In this document: positions 40,985 to 49,332 of the stretch, piece by piece
Position numbering within the stretch: the stretch's first letter is position 1
Layout: every line of letters starts with the position of its first letter
Source of the DNA: Thermohalobaculum sp039187815
GTDB taxonomy: Bacteria > Pseudomonadota > Alphaproteobacteria > Rhodobacterales > Rhodobacteraceae
Direction of reading: 5' to 3'
NCBI GenBank assembly: GCA_039187815.1
Contig: JBCCZI010000003.1
Coordinates: 1 to 64,000, forward strand
DNA length: 64,000 nucleotides
The notes under the pieces: generated by a model
What the model was told of the DNA's origin: nothing
The model's input: only the letters and a program-made list of their open reading frames with translations
Database searches by the model: none
Translations under genes and position numbers: made by a program

Positions 40985-42394
40985 ATGACCGACATCACGG
41001 GCCAAACGGGCACCCGCACCGAGACCGACAGCTTTGGCCCCCTCGAGGTCCCGGCGAACCGATACTGGGGCGCGCAAACACAGCGCTCGATCGGCAATTT
41101 CCCCATTGGCTGGGAGACGCAGCCCGTAGCCGTCATACGCGCGCTCGGGGTTATCAAACAGGCGGCAGCCGAGGCGAATATGGCGCTCGGCACCCTGGAT
41201 GCGCGTCTCGGCGGCGCGATCTCGCAAGCCGCCTCCGAGGTCGCGGATGGCAAGCTCGACGACAACTTCCCCCTGGTCGTGTGGCAGACCGGCTCGGGCA
41301 CCCAGTCGAACATGAACGCCAACGAGGTGATCGCCAACCGCGCGATCGAGATCCTGGGCGGCACCGTTGGCTCGAAGGACCCGGTCCACCCCAACGATCA
41401 CGTGAACCGCAGCCAGAGCTCGAACGACACCTTCCCCACCGCCATGCACATCGCCGCCGCGATAACGGCGCAGACGGTGCTGATCCCAGGGCTGCAAAAG
41501 CTGCACGGCGCGCTCGATGCCAAGGCCAAAGCCTTTGCCGAGATCATCAAGATCGGCCGCACCCACACCCAGGACGCGACCCCGCTGACCCTCGGCCAGG
41601 AGTTCGGTGGCTATGCCCACCAGGTGGCCCAGGGGATCATGCGCGTCGACCGGGCGCTGGCCGAGATCTACGAGCTGGCCCAAGGCGGCACAGCCGTTGG
41701 CACGGGGCTGAACACCAAGCCTGAGTTCGCCGAGCGGGTCGCCGAGGAGATCGCCAAGATCACCGGCCTGCCCTTCCAGACCGCGCCCAACAAATTCGAG
41801 GCGCTCGCCGCCCATGACGCGGTCGTCGAGATGTCGGGGGCGTGCAAGACCGTCGCGGCCTCGCTGTTCAAGATCGCCAACGACATCCGCTTCCTCGGCT
41901 CCGGTCCCCGTTGCGGGCTCGGCGAGCTTAGCCTGCCCGAGAACGAGCCCGGTTCCTCGATCATGCCGGGCAAAGTGAACCCCACCCAATGCGAGGCGCT
42001 GACCCAGGTCTGCGCCCATGTCATGGGCAATGACGCGGCCATCGGCTTTGCCGGCTCCCAAGGGCATTTCGAGCTCAACGTCTTCAAGCCTATGATGATC
42101 TACAACCTGCTCCAGTCGATGCAGCTGCTCGGCGATGCGGCGGTGGCCTTCACCGACAATTGCGTCGATGGCATCCTGGCCAACGAAACCCGAATCGACA
42201 AGCTGATGAACGAGAGCCTGATGCTGGTGACGGCGCTGGCCCCCGAGATCGGCTATGACAATGCGACCACCGTGGCCAAGACCGCGCACAAGAATGGCAC
42301 GACCCTGAAGGAAGAGGCGATCCGCCAGGGCTTTGTCGATGAGGCGACCTTCGACCGGGTCGTCGTGCCGGCCAATATGATCGGCCCGCGATGA
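40985..42394 (+). CDS. fumC: Fumarate hydratase, class II
   Basis: Enzyme of 469 residues interconverting fumarate and malate without an iron-sulfur cluster. Active-site segments are WQTGSGTQSNMNANEV, VNRSQSSNDTFPTAMH, GRTHTQDATPLTLGQE and the signature GSSIMPGKVNPTQCEAL. ATG 40985 (GGGGA upstream) is preferred to an in-frame ATG 12 bases earlier. It overlaps the pentapeptide gene by 4 bases. Confidence 0.96.
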   Translation: MTDITGQTGTRTETDSFGPLEVPANRYWGAQTQRSIGNFPIGWETQPVAVIRALGVIKQAAAEANMALGTLDARLGGAISQAASEVADGKLDDNFPLVVWQTGSGTQSNMNANEVIANRAIEILGGTVGSKDPVHPNDHVNRSQSSNDTFPTAMHIAAAITAQTVLIPGLQKLHGALDAKAKAFAEIIKIGRTHTQDATPLTLGQEFGGYAHQVAQGIMRVDRALAEIYELAQGGTAVGTGLNTKPEFAERVAEEIAKITGLPFQTAPNKFEALAAHDAVVEMSGACKTVAASLFKIANDIRFLGSGPRCGLGELSLPENEPGSSIMPGKVNPTQCEALTQVCAHVMGNDAAIGFAGSQGHFELNVFKPMMIYNLLQSMQLLGDAAVAFTDNCVDGILANETRIDKLMNESLMLVTALAPEIGYDNATTVAKTAHKNGTTLKEEAIRQGFVDEATFDRVVVPANMIGPR

Positions 42395-42861
42395 CCGAGG
42401 CCCCCGAGCGGACCCCCTTCGACGGCCCTCAGATGCAGGGCGCCAAGTTCGAGCGGGCCGACATGACCGGTGCCGCCTTCGACGGCGTCAACCTAACCGG
42501 CGCAAGCTTTTGGGCGGTGCTGAGCGGCGCGCGCTTCACCGATACCAATCTCTCGGCCGCGGCCTTTGAGGACGTGAACCTCTCGGGTGCTGTCTTTGAG
42601 AACATCAACCTCGCCCAGGCACAGTTCGGTGTCATCACGTTCGAAGGCTCGGAGATCCGCGATGCCAATTTGTCGGGCGTCTCGATCCGCCAGGCGACGC
42701 TCACGGGACTGAGCATCGAAAACGCCGTGGCGACCGGGCTTCGCATCCAAGATGCAGATCTGACCGATGCCCGCATCGACGACTGCAAACTGGATGGCAT
42801 GACCATCGAAGGCGTGCCGGTGTCCGAGCTTCTGGCGCTCTGGCGCGAGCACCGCGGCTGA
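42391..42861 (+). CDS. Pentapeptide-repeat protein
   Basis: Protein of 156 residues made almost wholly of pentapeptide repeats of the A(D/N)LxX type (FERADMTGAAFDGVNLTGAS, VNLSGAVFENINLAQAQF, IRDANLSGVS). It would fold as a right-handed quadrilateral beta-helix. It lacks a membrane helix. Function unknown; some relatives bind gyrase. It is translationally coupled to fumC. Confidence 0.85.
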   Translation: MTEAPERTPFDGPQMQGAKFERADMTGAAFDGVNLTGASFWAVLSGARFTDTNLSAAAFEDVNLSGAVFENINLAQAQFGVITFEGSEIRDANLSGVSIRQATLTGLSIENAVATGLRIQDADLTDARIDDCKLDGMTIEGVPVSELLALWREHRG

Positions 42862-42917
42862 CACCCCGTGCGCCTCGTTGGCGCGCAAGGGGAACGGATG
42901 TGATCGGGGAGGACCGC

Positions 42918-43112
42918 ATGGGCGATACCGTCAATCTCCGCCAGGCGCGCAAGCGGCGTGACCGCGAGGCGGCGCGACAAGCGGCCGATGCCAATGCTGC
43001 GCGTCACGGCCGCCCCAAGGCAGAGCGCGACCAGCAAAGGGCCGAAGACGCGCGCGAGACGCGTCAGCACCAGGCCCATCGGCGCGAGCGGTCCGAGGAC
43101 GATGCCGAATGA
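42918..43112 (+). CDS. DUF4169 family small protein
   Basis: A 64-residue, highly charged protein starting MGDTVNLRQARKRRDREAA and containing RHGRPKAERDQQRAED, the DUF4169 pattern. It should be a single long helix. Unknown function; typically encoded beside a ribbon-helix-helix protein and fumC in Rhodobacterales, as here. GGGGAGG lies six bases before the ATG. Confidence 0.8.
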   Translation: MGDTVNLRQARKRRDREAARQAADANAARHGRPKAERDQQRAEDARETRQHQAHRRERSEDDAE

Positions 43113-43353
43113 TCCGGGCGCCGAGGAGCGGCCGCAAAAGCACTCTCTGACGCTGCAGGGTCACCGTACCTCGGTCAGCCTGGAGGCGGGCTTTTGGCGC
43201 GCCTTCCGCGCGATCGCCATGCGGCGCGGCATCTCGATCAACGCTCTGGCGGCCGAGATCGATGCCAAACGCACGCCGCCGGGATCGCTGGCCAGCGCCA
43301 TCCGCGTGTACGTCCTGAAGGATCTCGAAGCGCGGCTGGGGCCCGATCCCTAG
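43102..43353 (+). CDS. Ribbon-helix-helix domain protein
   Basis: An 83-residue RHH_4-type protein. HSLTLQGHRTSVSLEAGFWR supplies the beta-strand that would enter the major groove, and FRAIAMRRGISINALAAEID the two helices. It is probably a dimeric DNA-binding regulator. The start at 43102 overlaps the DUF4169 gene by 11 bases, suggesting joint expression. Target unknown. Confidence 0.8.
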   Translation: MPNDPGAEERPQKHSLTLQGHRTSVSLEAGFWRAFRAIAMRRGISINALAAEIDAKRTPPGSLASAIRVYVLKDLEARLGPDP

Positions 43354-43366
43354 GCCCCATGCCGCC

Positions 43367-44119
43367 CTAGCCGATGGTCGCGAGCACCGGGAAGGTCTCG
43401 ATCAGCCAATAGGCCATGCGCTCGAAGGTGCCGGTGATCATCATTGCACCGACGACGACCAAAAGACCGCCCATCGCCCGCTCCACCAGCCCCATATGCC
43501 GCCGGAACCGTTTGGCCCAGCGCAAGAACGGCCCGATGAAGAAAGCCGCCAACAGGAACGGAACCCCGAGCCCGAGCGCATAGACCGCCAGCAGCGCCGT
43601 GCCCGAAGCCAGCGTCGCCTCCTGCGCGGCAAGCGTAAGGATCGCCGCCAAGATCGGCCCGATGCAGGGCGTCCAGCCAAAGGCAAAGGCGAGCCCGATC
43701 ACATAGCTGGTGCCATAGCCGCCAGCCTGGGCCGGGCCATCCAACCGCGCCTCGCGGTTCAGGATCGGGATGCGCAGCACATGCAGGAAGTGCAGGCCCA
43801 TAAAGATGATCACGCCGCCGGCGATCTGACCGAGGATGGTTTTGTTCTGGAGCAGGGTCTGGCCAATGATCGAGGCGCCCATGCCCAGCATCACAAACAC
43901 GGTGGCCAAGCCGAGCACAAAAAAGCAAGCCGAGGTGAAGACCCGGCGCTGTGCGGCCTCGTCGATCTCGTCGCGCTCGCCCGATATCTGGTCGAGCGAG
44001 GTTCCGCCCAAATAGGCCAGATAGGGTGGGGCAAGCGGCAAGACGCAGGGGCTGAGAAAACTGATGATCCCCCCTGCAAAAGCCGTCGCGATACCGATCA
44101 GGCTGATCTCGATGCTCAT
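43367..44119 (-). CDS. ccdA: CcdA-type thiol-disulfide transporter
   Basis: Inner-membrane protein of 250 residues with about six helices. Two Cys on helices 1 and 4 (FLSPCVLPLAPPYLAYLGG and FGWTPCIGPILAAI) carry reducing power across the membrane for cytochrome c haem attachment and periplasmic thioredoxins. ATG 44119 has AGGAG six bases upstream; an in-frame TTG two codons earlier is less likely. The next gene upstream on this strand encodes a cytochrome c. Confidence 0.9.
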   Translation of the reverse strand: MSIEISLIGIATAFAGGIISFLSPCVLPLAPPYLAYLGGTSLDQISGERDEIDEAAQRRVFTSACFFVLGLATVFVMLGMGASIIGQTLLQNKTILGQIAGGVIIFMGLHFLHVLRIPILNREARLDGPAQAGGYGTSYVIGLAFAFGWTPCIGPILAAILTLAAQEATLASGTALLAVYALGLGVPFLLAAFFIGPFLRWAKRFRRHMGLVERAMGGLLVVVGAMMITGTFERMAYWLIETFPVLATIG

Positions 44120-44202
44120 CCCCAACTCCTCTGGCCCCTCACATAAGGCCTAGGCAGGCCTGGCGAACAGGGGCAGCTTGGCCACGGAGCCTCACGAATC
44201 CG

Positions 44203-44583
44203 TCAACCTCCCGCGGCAAGATAAGCTACGATATGCTCGATTTGCTCTGCGGTCAGCTTTGGGCCGCCATGGAGCGGGTCGCTCGCCCCGTCGCGCTGTC
44301 CGGGCGCATAGGCCGGCGGCATAGCCGTATCGGGGGCCAGTACCTGCGGCGCGACGATCCACAGCCGGATCTCCCCATCGGCGAGAGCCGCCCCGGGAAC
44401 GGGCCAACCGCCATGGCACGTATCGCAGCCCGCTGAGGCAAAGAGTCCCTTGCCGCGACGGGGATCGCCTGGCTCTCCGGTCAGGCTCTGGGCGATCATG
44501 CGTCCATCGGTGATGGTATAGGCGACGATCGGCGGCGGTGTCACGGCGTCCTGCGCCGCCGCGGGCAGCGCCAGCGCCAGCAC
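44203..44583 (-). CDS. SoxX-like monohaem cytochrome c
   Basis: Periplasmic cytochrome with one haem site, CDTCHGG, and a likely Met ligand in APDTAMPPAYAPGQ. GEPGDPRRGKGLFASAGC and KLTAEQIEHIVAYLA match SoxX, which with SoxA oxidises thiosulfate; no SoxA is here. The start is uncertain. GTG 44583 gives a signal peptide lacking its basic end, while the in-frame upstream codons (ARRASALKGAVLALALPAAA) look like a true signal but have no ATG, GTG or TTG before them. The gene diverges from tusA. Confidence 0.7.
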   Translation of the reverse strand: MLALALPAAAQDAVTPPPIVAYTITDGRMIAQSLTGEPGDPRRGKGLFASAGCDTCHGGWPVPGAALADGEIRLWIVAPQVLAPDTAMPPAYAPGQRDGASDPLHGGPKLTAEQIEHIVAYLAAGG

Positions 44584-44625
44584 CGCGCCCTTGAGTGCAC
44601 TCGCCCGGCGCGCTACCTGCCAGCT

Positions 44626-44883
44626 ATGTCCGAGAAATCTCCCGCCCCTGAGCGGGCCGAGGAAGAGCTTGATGCCCGAGGTCTGCTCTGCCCCTTGCCC
44701 GTGCTCAAGACCCGCAAGCGGCTCCAGCCGCTCGCCCCCGGCGCGCTGCTGCGCGTGCTCGCCGACGATCCGGCCGCCCGCGTCGATGTCCCGCATTTCT
44801 GCACCGAACAAGGCCATGAGTTGGTCTCGACCGAAGACGGGCCCGACGGCACGCTGGTCTTCGTGTTGCGCAAGGCAGGCTGA
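44626..44883 (+). CDS. tusA: TusA-family sulfurtransferase
   Basis: An 85-residue sulfur carrier. Cys22 in ARGLLCPLPVLKTRKRL is the persulfide-bearing residue of the CPxP motif. TusA proteins pass sulfur for tRNA thiolation, molybdenum cofactor synthesis or dissimilatory sulfur oxidation; the divergent SoxX-like gene points to the last as a possibility. Length and both helix-strand units are normal. Confidence 0.9.
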   Translation: MSEKSPAPERAEEELDARGLLCPLPVLKTRKRLQPLAPGALLRVLADDPAARVDVPHFCTEQGHELVSTEDGPDGTLVFVLRKAG

Positions 44884-44890
44884 GGGCGCG

Positions 44891-45808
44891 CTAGTGGAAG
44901 GCGGCACAAGGATCCTCCCGGTCCGCGGGCGAGGCAAGCCAGACATAGTCATAGGGTTCCGCCCCGAGATCCTCGGCCGGGCTGTCGGGGGCCTCGGCCT
45001 CGCGCTGGCCAAGCGAGAGCACGCTCGCCCCCGGATCGGCCTTGGCCAGATAGACCGGCACGCCGCGGTCCCGCCGGGCATGCCCGTTTCCGGTGATCAG
45101 AACCACAGGCCCGCCGCCGTTGGCCCGCGCACGCAGCGCCGCTTCGGCAAAGCGGGCATCACGCAGTCTTTGGGCCTCGACCATGGGTGCTGCCACTTCG
45201 GGGGGGAGTTGGTCGCAATGGGCGGCCACCATCTCGGCCTCAGCCGCTTGCTGTTGGGGCGGTGGCAAAGGCCGGTCGAGACCAAAGGCCGCTGCCTCGG
45301 ACCCGAACACGCCCGCCGCGCCGCCTGCCATGGCCGAGCGAATCGCTGCGCGCGGCACACCGCCGCCGGCGATATAGGCGCCCTCCGCTGCCTCGAAGAT
45401 CGGCCGGTAGAAGGCCCAATCGGGCCAGCCGAGGCGGTCCCAGCCGATGGCGGGGCCGATCTCGGCCGGCGCCCCGCCCTCGGTCAGGAAGACGGCGATC
45501 CCCTCCTCCGAAGCCTTCGGCACCATTTCGAAGGCGATGCCCGCTGGCGCGAGTGCGGCGACCAGCCAAGCCTGCCGGGCGTGATGCACCGGATTGTCGT
45601 GCCGCTCACCCAAGATGACGACATCCGCCTTTGCAAGCCGCTCGGTCAGCATGCGCCGCGAGATCGGGGCATCGGCGGCCACATCCCAGATCACACCGGA
45701 CGGACCAGTCCCCTGGATCGGCGGCGGACCCGGCATGCAGGCGGCAAGCAAGAGCACGCCCAAAAGCTGTGCGGATCGGATCACGGTGCTTGCCCTCCCC
45801 GGCGACAT
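44891..45808 (-). CDS. ChaN-family haem-binding lipoprotein
   Basis: Protein of 305 residues. SAQLLGVLLLAACMPG holds the lipobox with Cys near residue 24. The ChaN/Tiki-like fold is marked by VVILGERHDNPVHH near the N-terminus, FEMVPKASEEGIAVFL and a late VVLITGNGHARRDRGVPVYL. Relatives bind haem or are predicted metalloproteases. ATG 45808 is preferred to an ATG five codons upstream. Confidence 0.82.
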   Translation of the reverse strand: MSPGRASTVIRSAQLLGVLLLAACMPGPPPIQGTGPSGVIWDVAADAPISRRMLTERLAKADVVILGERHDNPVHHARQAWLVAALAPAGIAFEMVPKASEEGIAVFLTEGGAPAEIGPAIGWDRLGWPDWAFYRPIFEAAEGAYIAGGGVPRAAIRSAMAGGAAGVFGSEAAAFGLDRPLPPPQQQAAEAEMVAAHCDQLPPEVAAPMVEAQRLRDARFAEAALRARANGGGPVVLITGNGHARRDRGVPVYLAKADPGASVLSLGQREAEAPDSPAEDLGAEPYDYVWLASPADREDPCAAFH

Positions 45809-45858
45809 CAGGCCCCCGCACACAGCCTAGGCCGACGTCTTGGCGATGCAAGCGACAG

Positions 45859-46701
45859 TCACGCGCCTTCCGTCGCAGTGCGAACCTCGGCGGTCATGGC
45901 AAGGCGTCCATCCGCGCCCCGAACCCAGAGCGCGAGGCCCTCGGCCCCAAGCCGCCCGCAGGTCTCAAACGGTTCGTCGGCCAGCACCGGCGATGTGGCG
46001 CGAAACTGGAAGGTAGCCGGCACGACACCCATACGCCGCGCCTGCTCGAGCAGTAGGGTGGCCAGCAGCGGACCATGCACTACCAGCCCGGCATAGCCCT
46101 CGACAGTGCGCGCATACTCCTGGTCATAGTGGATGCGGTGGCCGTTGAAGGTGAGGGCCGAGTAGCGAAACAGCACAGTGGCGTCGCAGGACCACGCCGA
46201 GGCCGCGTCTTCGTCGCGCGGCGCTTGGGGCGGCTGCGGACGCGGCGCCTCCGGCGGCGGGTCGGTCCGATAGACGATGTCCTGCTCCTCGGTGACGGCG
46301 AGTCCAATCGCGCCTGAGATCTCGTGGCGCACGGTGACGAAGCTGAGCGGGCCTTGGCGCCCCTGTTTGGCGGTGACCGCCGCGATGGTCGAGCGCTGCT
46401 CGGCCGGCGCGCCGAGCGGCAAGGGCGCGGCGAACCGCAGACGCCCGCCAGCCCACATCCGTCGAGGCTCGGGGCATTTCGGCAGGAAGCTGCCGGTCGC
46501 CGGATGCCCATCGGGGCCGAGAGCGCTGCGGCGTGCCGCCTCGCGAAAATGCATCCAGTGCCAAAAGGGCGGCAGGGGGTCTCCGAGACCGGGTGCGGGG
46601 CGGTCGAGCTCAAGCGTCGCCACCAGAGCCTGGGCGGCGAACGGGTCCATCGGATCCGCGATCGTGCGGCTCCGGCCGATCCAGGCCTTCGGGTCCTCCA
46701 T
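45859..46701 (-). CDS. Hot-dog-fold hydratase, mesaconyl-C4-CoA hydratase/HTD2-like
   Basis: Protein of 280 residues with a double hot-dog architecture. The N-terminal FAS1-like dehydratase half has PLPPFWHWMHFREAARRSAL. The C-terminal hydratase-2 half has FRYSALTFNGHRIHYDQEYA and EGYAGLVVHGPLLATLLLEQ, where the Asn/His pair replaces the usual Asp/His dyad. Relatives hydrate 3-methylfumaryl- or mesaconyl-C4-CoA. The exact acyl-CoA is unknown, as no CoA-transferase or lyase genes adjoin it. Confidence 0.75.
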   Translation of the reverse strand: MEDPKAWIGRSRTIADPMDPFAAQALVATLELDRPAPGLGDPLPPFWHWMHFREAARRSALGPDGHPATGSFLPKCPEPRRMWAGGRLRFAAPLPLGAPAEQRSTIAAVTAKQGRQGPLSFVTVRHEISGAIGLAVTEEQDIVYRTDPPPEAPRPQPPQAPRDEDAASAWSCDATVLFRYSALTFNGHRIHYDQEYARTVEGYAGLVVHGPLLATLLLEQARRMGVVPATFQFRATSPVLADEPFETCGRLGAEGLALWVRGADGRLAMTAEVRTATEGA

Positions 46702-46739
46702 GGCTTGCTCCCTGCTCTATGCTCGGCTAGCCCTAGCGC

Positions 46740-47135
46740 ATGATCAAGGGACCGATCCAGAGCCTGGACCACCTGGTGCTCACCGTCGCGGATATCGGGC
46801 AAACCGTTGCCTTTTATCGCGACCATCTCGGCATGCGCGAGGTGGTGTTCGGCGAAGGCCGCCATGCGCTCGCCTATGGCACACAGAAGATCAATCTGCA
46901 CCAGGCGGGGCATGAGTTTGAGCCAAAGGCAACGCGCCCGACCCCAGGCTCGGCGGATCTCTGTTTTCTGGTCTCGGAGCCGGTGGCGGCATTGGCCGCG
47001 CGGCTGGAGAGCGCCGGGGTCGCCGTGATTGACGGCCCTGTGGCACGAACCGGGGCCACGGGGCCGCTCACCTCGATTTATGTCCGCGACCCGGACGGCA
47101 ACCTCATCGAGCTGTCGAACCTCAGCGCCCCCTGA
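46740..47135 (+). CDS. VOC-family glyoxalase-like protein
   Basis: Protein of 131 residues with two VOC modules: LDHLVLTVADIGQTVAFYRD and DLCFLVSEPVAALAARLESA, ending YVRDPDGNLIELSNL. The His in LDHLV and Glu in LIELS are the metal-ligand positions. It resembles the short virulence-type VOC proteins of unknown substrate. It diverges from the hydratase gene with 38 bases between start codons. Confidence 0.85.
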   Translation: MIKGPIQSLDHLVLTVADIGQTVAFYRDHLGMREVVFGEGRHALAYGTQKINLHQAGHEFEPKATRPTPGSADLCFLVSEPVAALAARLESAGVAVIDGPVARTGATGPLTSIYVRDPDGNLIELSNLSAP

Positions 47136-47215
47136 GCGCGCACCACACGGAGCGTGCCTCGGATACGAGCGGCGCATTTGCCGCGGGTCCCTCTTCGCAG
47201 GGGCACAACCGCTTA

Positions 47216-47244
47216 TTGACACCCAAATGGGCCCTCCCTATGGT
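47216..47244 (+). promoter_or_regulatory. Sigma-70 promoter of the atp F0 operon
   Basis: TTGACA (47216-47221), a spacer of exactly 17 bases, and TATGGT (47239-47244) give a near-consensus promoter. Transcription would start near 47251, with a leader of about 44 bases before atpI. It fits the constant high expression expected of ATP synthase. Confidence 0.75.
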
Positions 47245-47294
47245 CCGCCGCGAACTCGCTGGAGTGTGCCGGCGGGCCTTGGATGGGGTGTGTC

Positions 47295-47648
47295 ATGGGC
47301 GCGTCAGACCGCCGGGGCAAAACCCTCGAGACGCTCGGCGACCGCATCGAGGCGGCGCGCGCGGCTCAGAGGCCCAAGCGCTCCAATTCGGGGGATGAAT
47401 ACAAGGCGGGATCTGTCGCCTGGAGAATGGTTACCGAGCTCGTTGTCGGCGTGATGGTCGGCGGGGCAATGGGATGGGGGCTGGACAGTCTGCTCGGCAC
47501 TTTGCCGCTCTTTCTACTCGTGATGGGGATCTTGGGCTTTGCCGCCGGCGTTCGCACCATGCTGCGCTCGGCCGAAGAGATCCAGCGGATGGAAACGGCC
47601 GAGGCCGCAGACCCAGATCCCAAGGCGCAGACGGAACGAGAGGGCTGA
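47295..47648 (+). CDS. atpI: ATP synthase assembly protein I
   Basis: Small membrane protein of 117 residues helping assemble the c-ring. The charged N-terminus is followed by two helices (about residues 41-61 and 63-83), with VTELVVGVMVGGAMGWGLDS and LLVMGILGFAAGVRTMLRSA, the AtpI pattern. It is the first gene of the F0 operon. ATG 47295 is used; GTG just upstream is possible. Confidence 0.9.
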   Translation: MGASDRRGKTLETLGDRIEAARAAQRPKRSNSGDEYKAGSVAWRMVTELVVGVMVGGAMGWGLDSLLGTLPLFLLVMGILGFAAGVRTMLRSAEEIQRMETAEAADPDPKAQTEREG

Positions 47649-47652
47649 GGCG

Positions 47653-48414
47653 ATGGCGGCAGGCGAAGACGGCAGCTTCATCCATCCGATGGACCAGTTT
47701 CTGGTCAAACCGCTGTTCATCAGCGAGGGCAACACTGGGTTGCTCACCATCACGAACTCGACCCTGTGGATGGCCATTTCCGTCGCGGCGATAGCGCTGT
47801 TGACGATCACGGGCACCCGCGGGCGGGCCCTGGTGCCGACGCGGACCCAGTCGGTGGCCGAGCTTCTCTACGGCTTTGTGCGCCAAACGGTTCAGGACGT
47901 GGTGGGCGACGAGGGGATCAAATACTTCCCCTACATTTTCACGCTCTTCACCTTCATCCTGTTCTGCAACATGCTGGGCATGATCCCTGGCAGCTTCACG
48001 CCGACCAGCCACATCGCGGTCACGGGCGTGATGGCGCTGACAGTGTTTGTCACGGTCACGGTGATCGCCTTCGTGAAGCACGGGACGCACTTCCTGATGT
48101 TCTTCTGGCCGATGGAGGCGCCCGGATGGCTGCGCCCCATCCTCTGCGTGATCGAGATCATCTCGTATTTCGTGCGCCCGATCAGCCATTCGGTCCGTCT
48201 TGGCGCCAATATGCTGGCCGGCCACGCGGTGCTGAAAGTGTTCGCGGGTCTCTTTGCCATGATGCTGGCCGGAGGGCTTGGCGCGCTGGCGGTGCTGCCG
48301 CTCGCGGGCATGGTGGGTCTGACCGCGCTCGAGTTCCTGGTGGCCTTCATCCAGGCCTATGTCTTCATGATCCTGACCTGCGTCTATCTCAACGACGCGC
48401 TGCATATGCATTGA
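47653..48414 (+). CDS. atpB: ATP synthase F0 subunit a
   Basis: Membrane subunit of 253 residues forming the proton half-channels. The essential Arg sits in SHSVRLGANMLAGHAVLKVF, and the conserved Gln region is FLVAFIQAYVFMILTCVYL. It begins four bases after atpI. Confidence 0.97.
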   Translation: MAAGEDGSFIHPMDQFLVKPLFISEGNTGLLTITNSTLWMAISVAAIALLTITGTRGRALVPTRTQSVAELLYGFVRQTVQDVVGDEGIKYFPYIFTLFTFILFCNMLGMIPGSFTPTSHIAVTGVMALTVFVTVTVIAFVKHGTHFLMFFWPMEAPGWLRPILCVIEIISYFVRPISHSVRLGANMLAGHAVLKVFAGLFAMMLAGGLGALAVLPLAGMVGLTALEFLVAFIQAYVFMILTCVYLNDALHMH

Positions 48415-48462
48415 GGTCTAGGATCACCGACCTTCACCCTTTTCATCCAGAGGAGAGACGAG

Positions 48463-48702
48463 ATGGAAGCTGAAGCTGCGGCCCTTTTGGGCAAATACAT
48501 CGGAGCGGGTCTGGCCTGTCTCGCCATGGCGGGTGCCGGCATCGGTGTCGGCCACGTCGCCGGCAACTTCCTGGCGGGTGCGCTGCGCAACCCGGCGGCG
48601 GCCAAAGAGCAGACCGCGACGCTCTTCATCGGCATGGCCTTTGCCGAAGCGCTCGGCATCTTCGGCCTCGTCGTCGCGATGCTGCTGCTCTTCGCGGTCT
48701 GA
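48463..48702 (+). CDS. atpE: ATP synthase F0 subunit c
   Basis: Hairpin of 79 residues that forms the rotor ring. Glu62 in GMAFAEALGIFGLVVAM is the proton carrier, and ALRNPAA is the polar loop touching subunits gamma and epsilon. AGAGGAGAG precedes the ATG. Confidence 0.97.
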   Translation: MEAEAAALLGKYIGAGLACLAMAGAGIGVGHVAGNFLAGALRNPAAAKEQTATLFIGMAFAEALGIFGLVVAMLLLFAV

Positions 48703-48794
48703 TCGAGCGCCTCTGAGGGCGGGCATCCGGCCCGCCTCAATGACAGCCACGCTCCGCCCACCGGCGGAGTGCCACGCGATCTTCGGAGGGCGCC

Positions 48795-49322
48795 ATGGCG
48801 ACCGATTCCCACGGGGATGCCGCGAGCGGTTCGGGCGGCTTGCCCCAGCTCGACTTTTCGACCTGGCCGAGCCAGATCTTCTGGTTGGTGATCTCGCTGG
48901 TCATTCTGTACCAGTTGATGACCAAGATCGCGCTGCCGCGGATCTCGAGCGTGCTCGAGGAGCGCGCCGATGCCATCGCGGACGACCTCGATCGCGCCGA
49001 GGAGTTCAAGCGCAAGGCCGAAGAGGCAAGCCTTGCCTATGACCGCGCCTTGGCCGAAGCCCGGACCGAGGCTCAGGCGATCGCCGCCAAAACGCGCGCC
49101 GAGATCCAGAAAGAGATCGACGCGGAGATGGCCAAGGCCGACGAAGAGATCGCCGCCCGCGCTGCCGAGTCCGAGCGCCGGATCAAAGAGGTCCGCGACG
49201 ATGCGCTCGCCAGCGTCGGCCAAGTCGCCGAGGAGACCGCGGCGGCCGTCGTCGAGGCCGTGCTTCCTGACGCCATGGATGCTGACGCCGTGAAGGCTGC
49301 GGTCCAGGCCGAGCTCGGCTGA
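48795..49322 (+). CDS. atpG: ATP synthase F0 subunit b'
   Basis: Peripheral-stalk subunit of 175 residues. A polar N-terminal extension leads to one helix (SQIFWLVISLVILYQLMTKI) and then a long charged helix. Separate b' and b genes are typical of alphaproteobacteria and phototrophs. The gene name follows Rhodobacter usage (also called atpF2); it is not the gamma subunit. Confidence 0.93.
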   Translation: MATDSHGDAASGSGGLPQLDFSTWPSQIFWLVISLVILYQLMTKIALPRISSVLEERADAIADDLDRAEEFKRKAEEASLAYDRALAEARTEAQAIAAKTRAEIQKEIDAEMAKADEEIAARAAESERRIKEVRDDALASVGQVAEETAAAVVEAVLPDAMDADAVKAAVQAELG

Positions 49323-49332
49323 GGAGGATCGC

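Noticed and set aside
40058..42289. Minus-strand open frame of 743 codons
   Set aside because: It is antisense to the TylF-type methyltransferase and fumC, which are certain genes.
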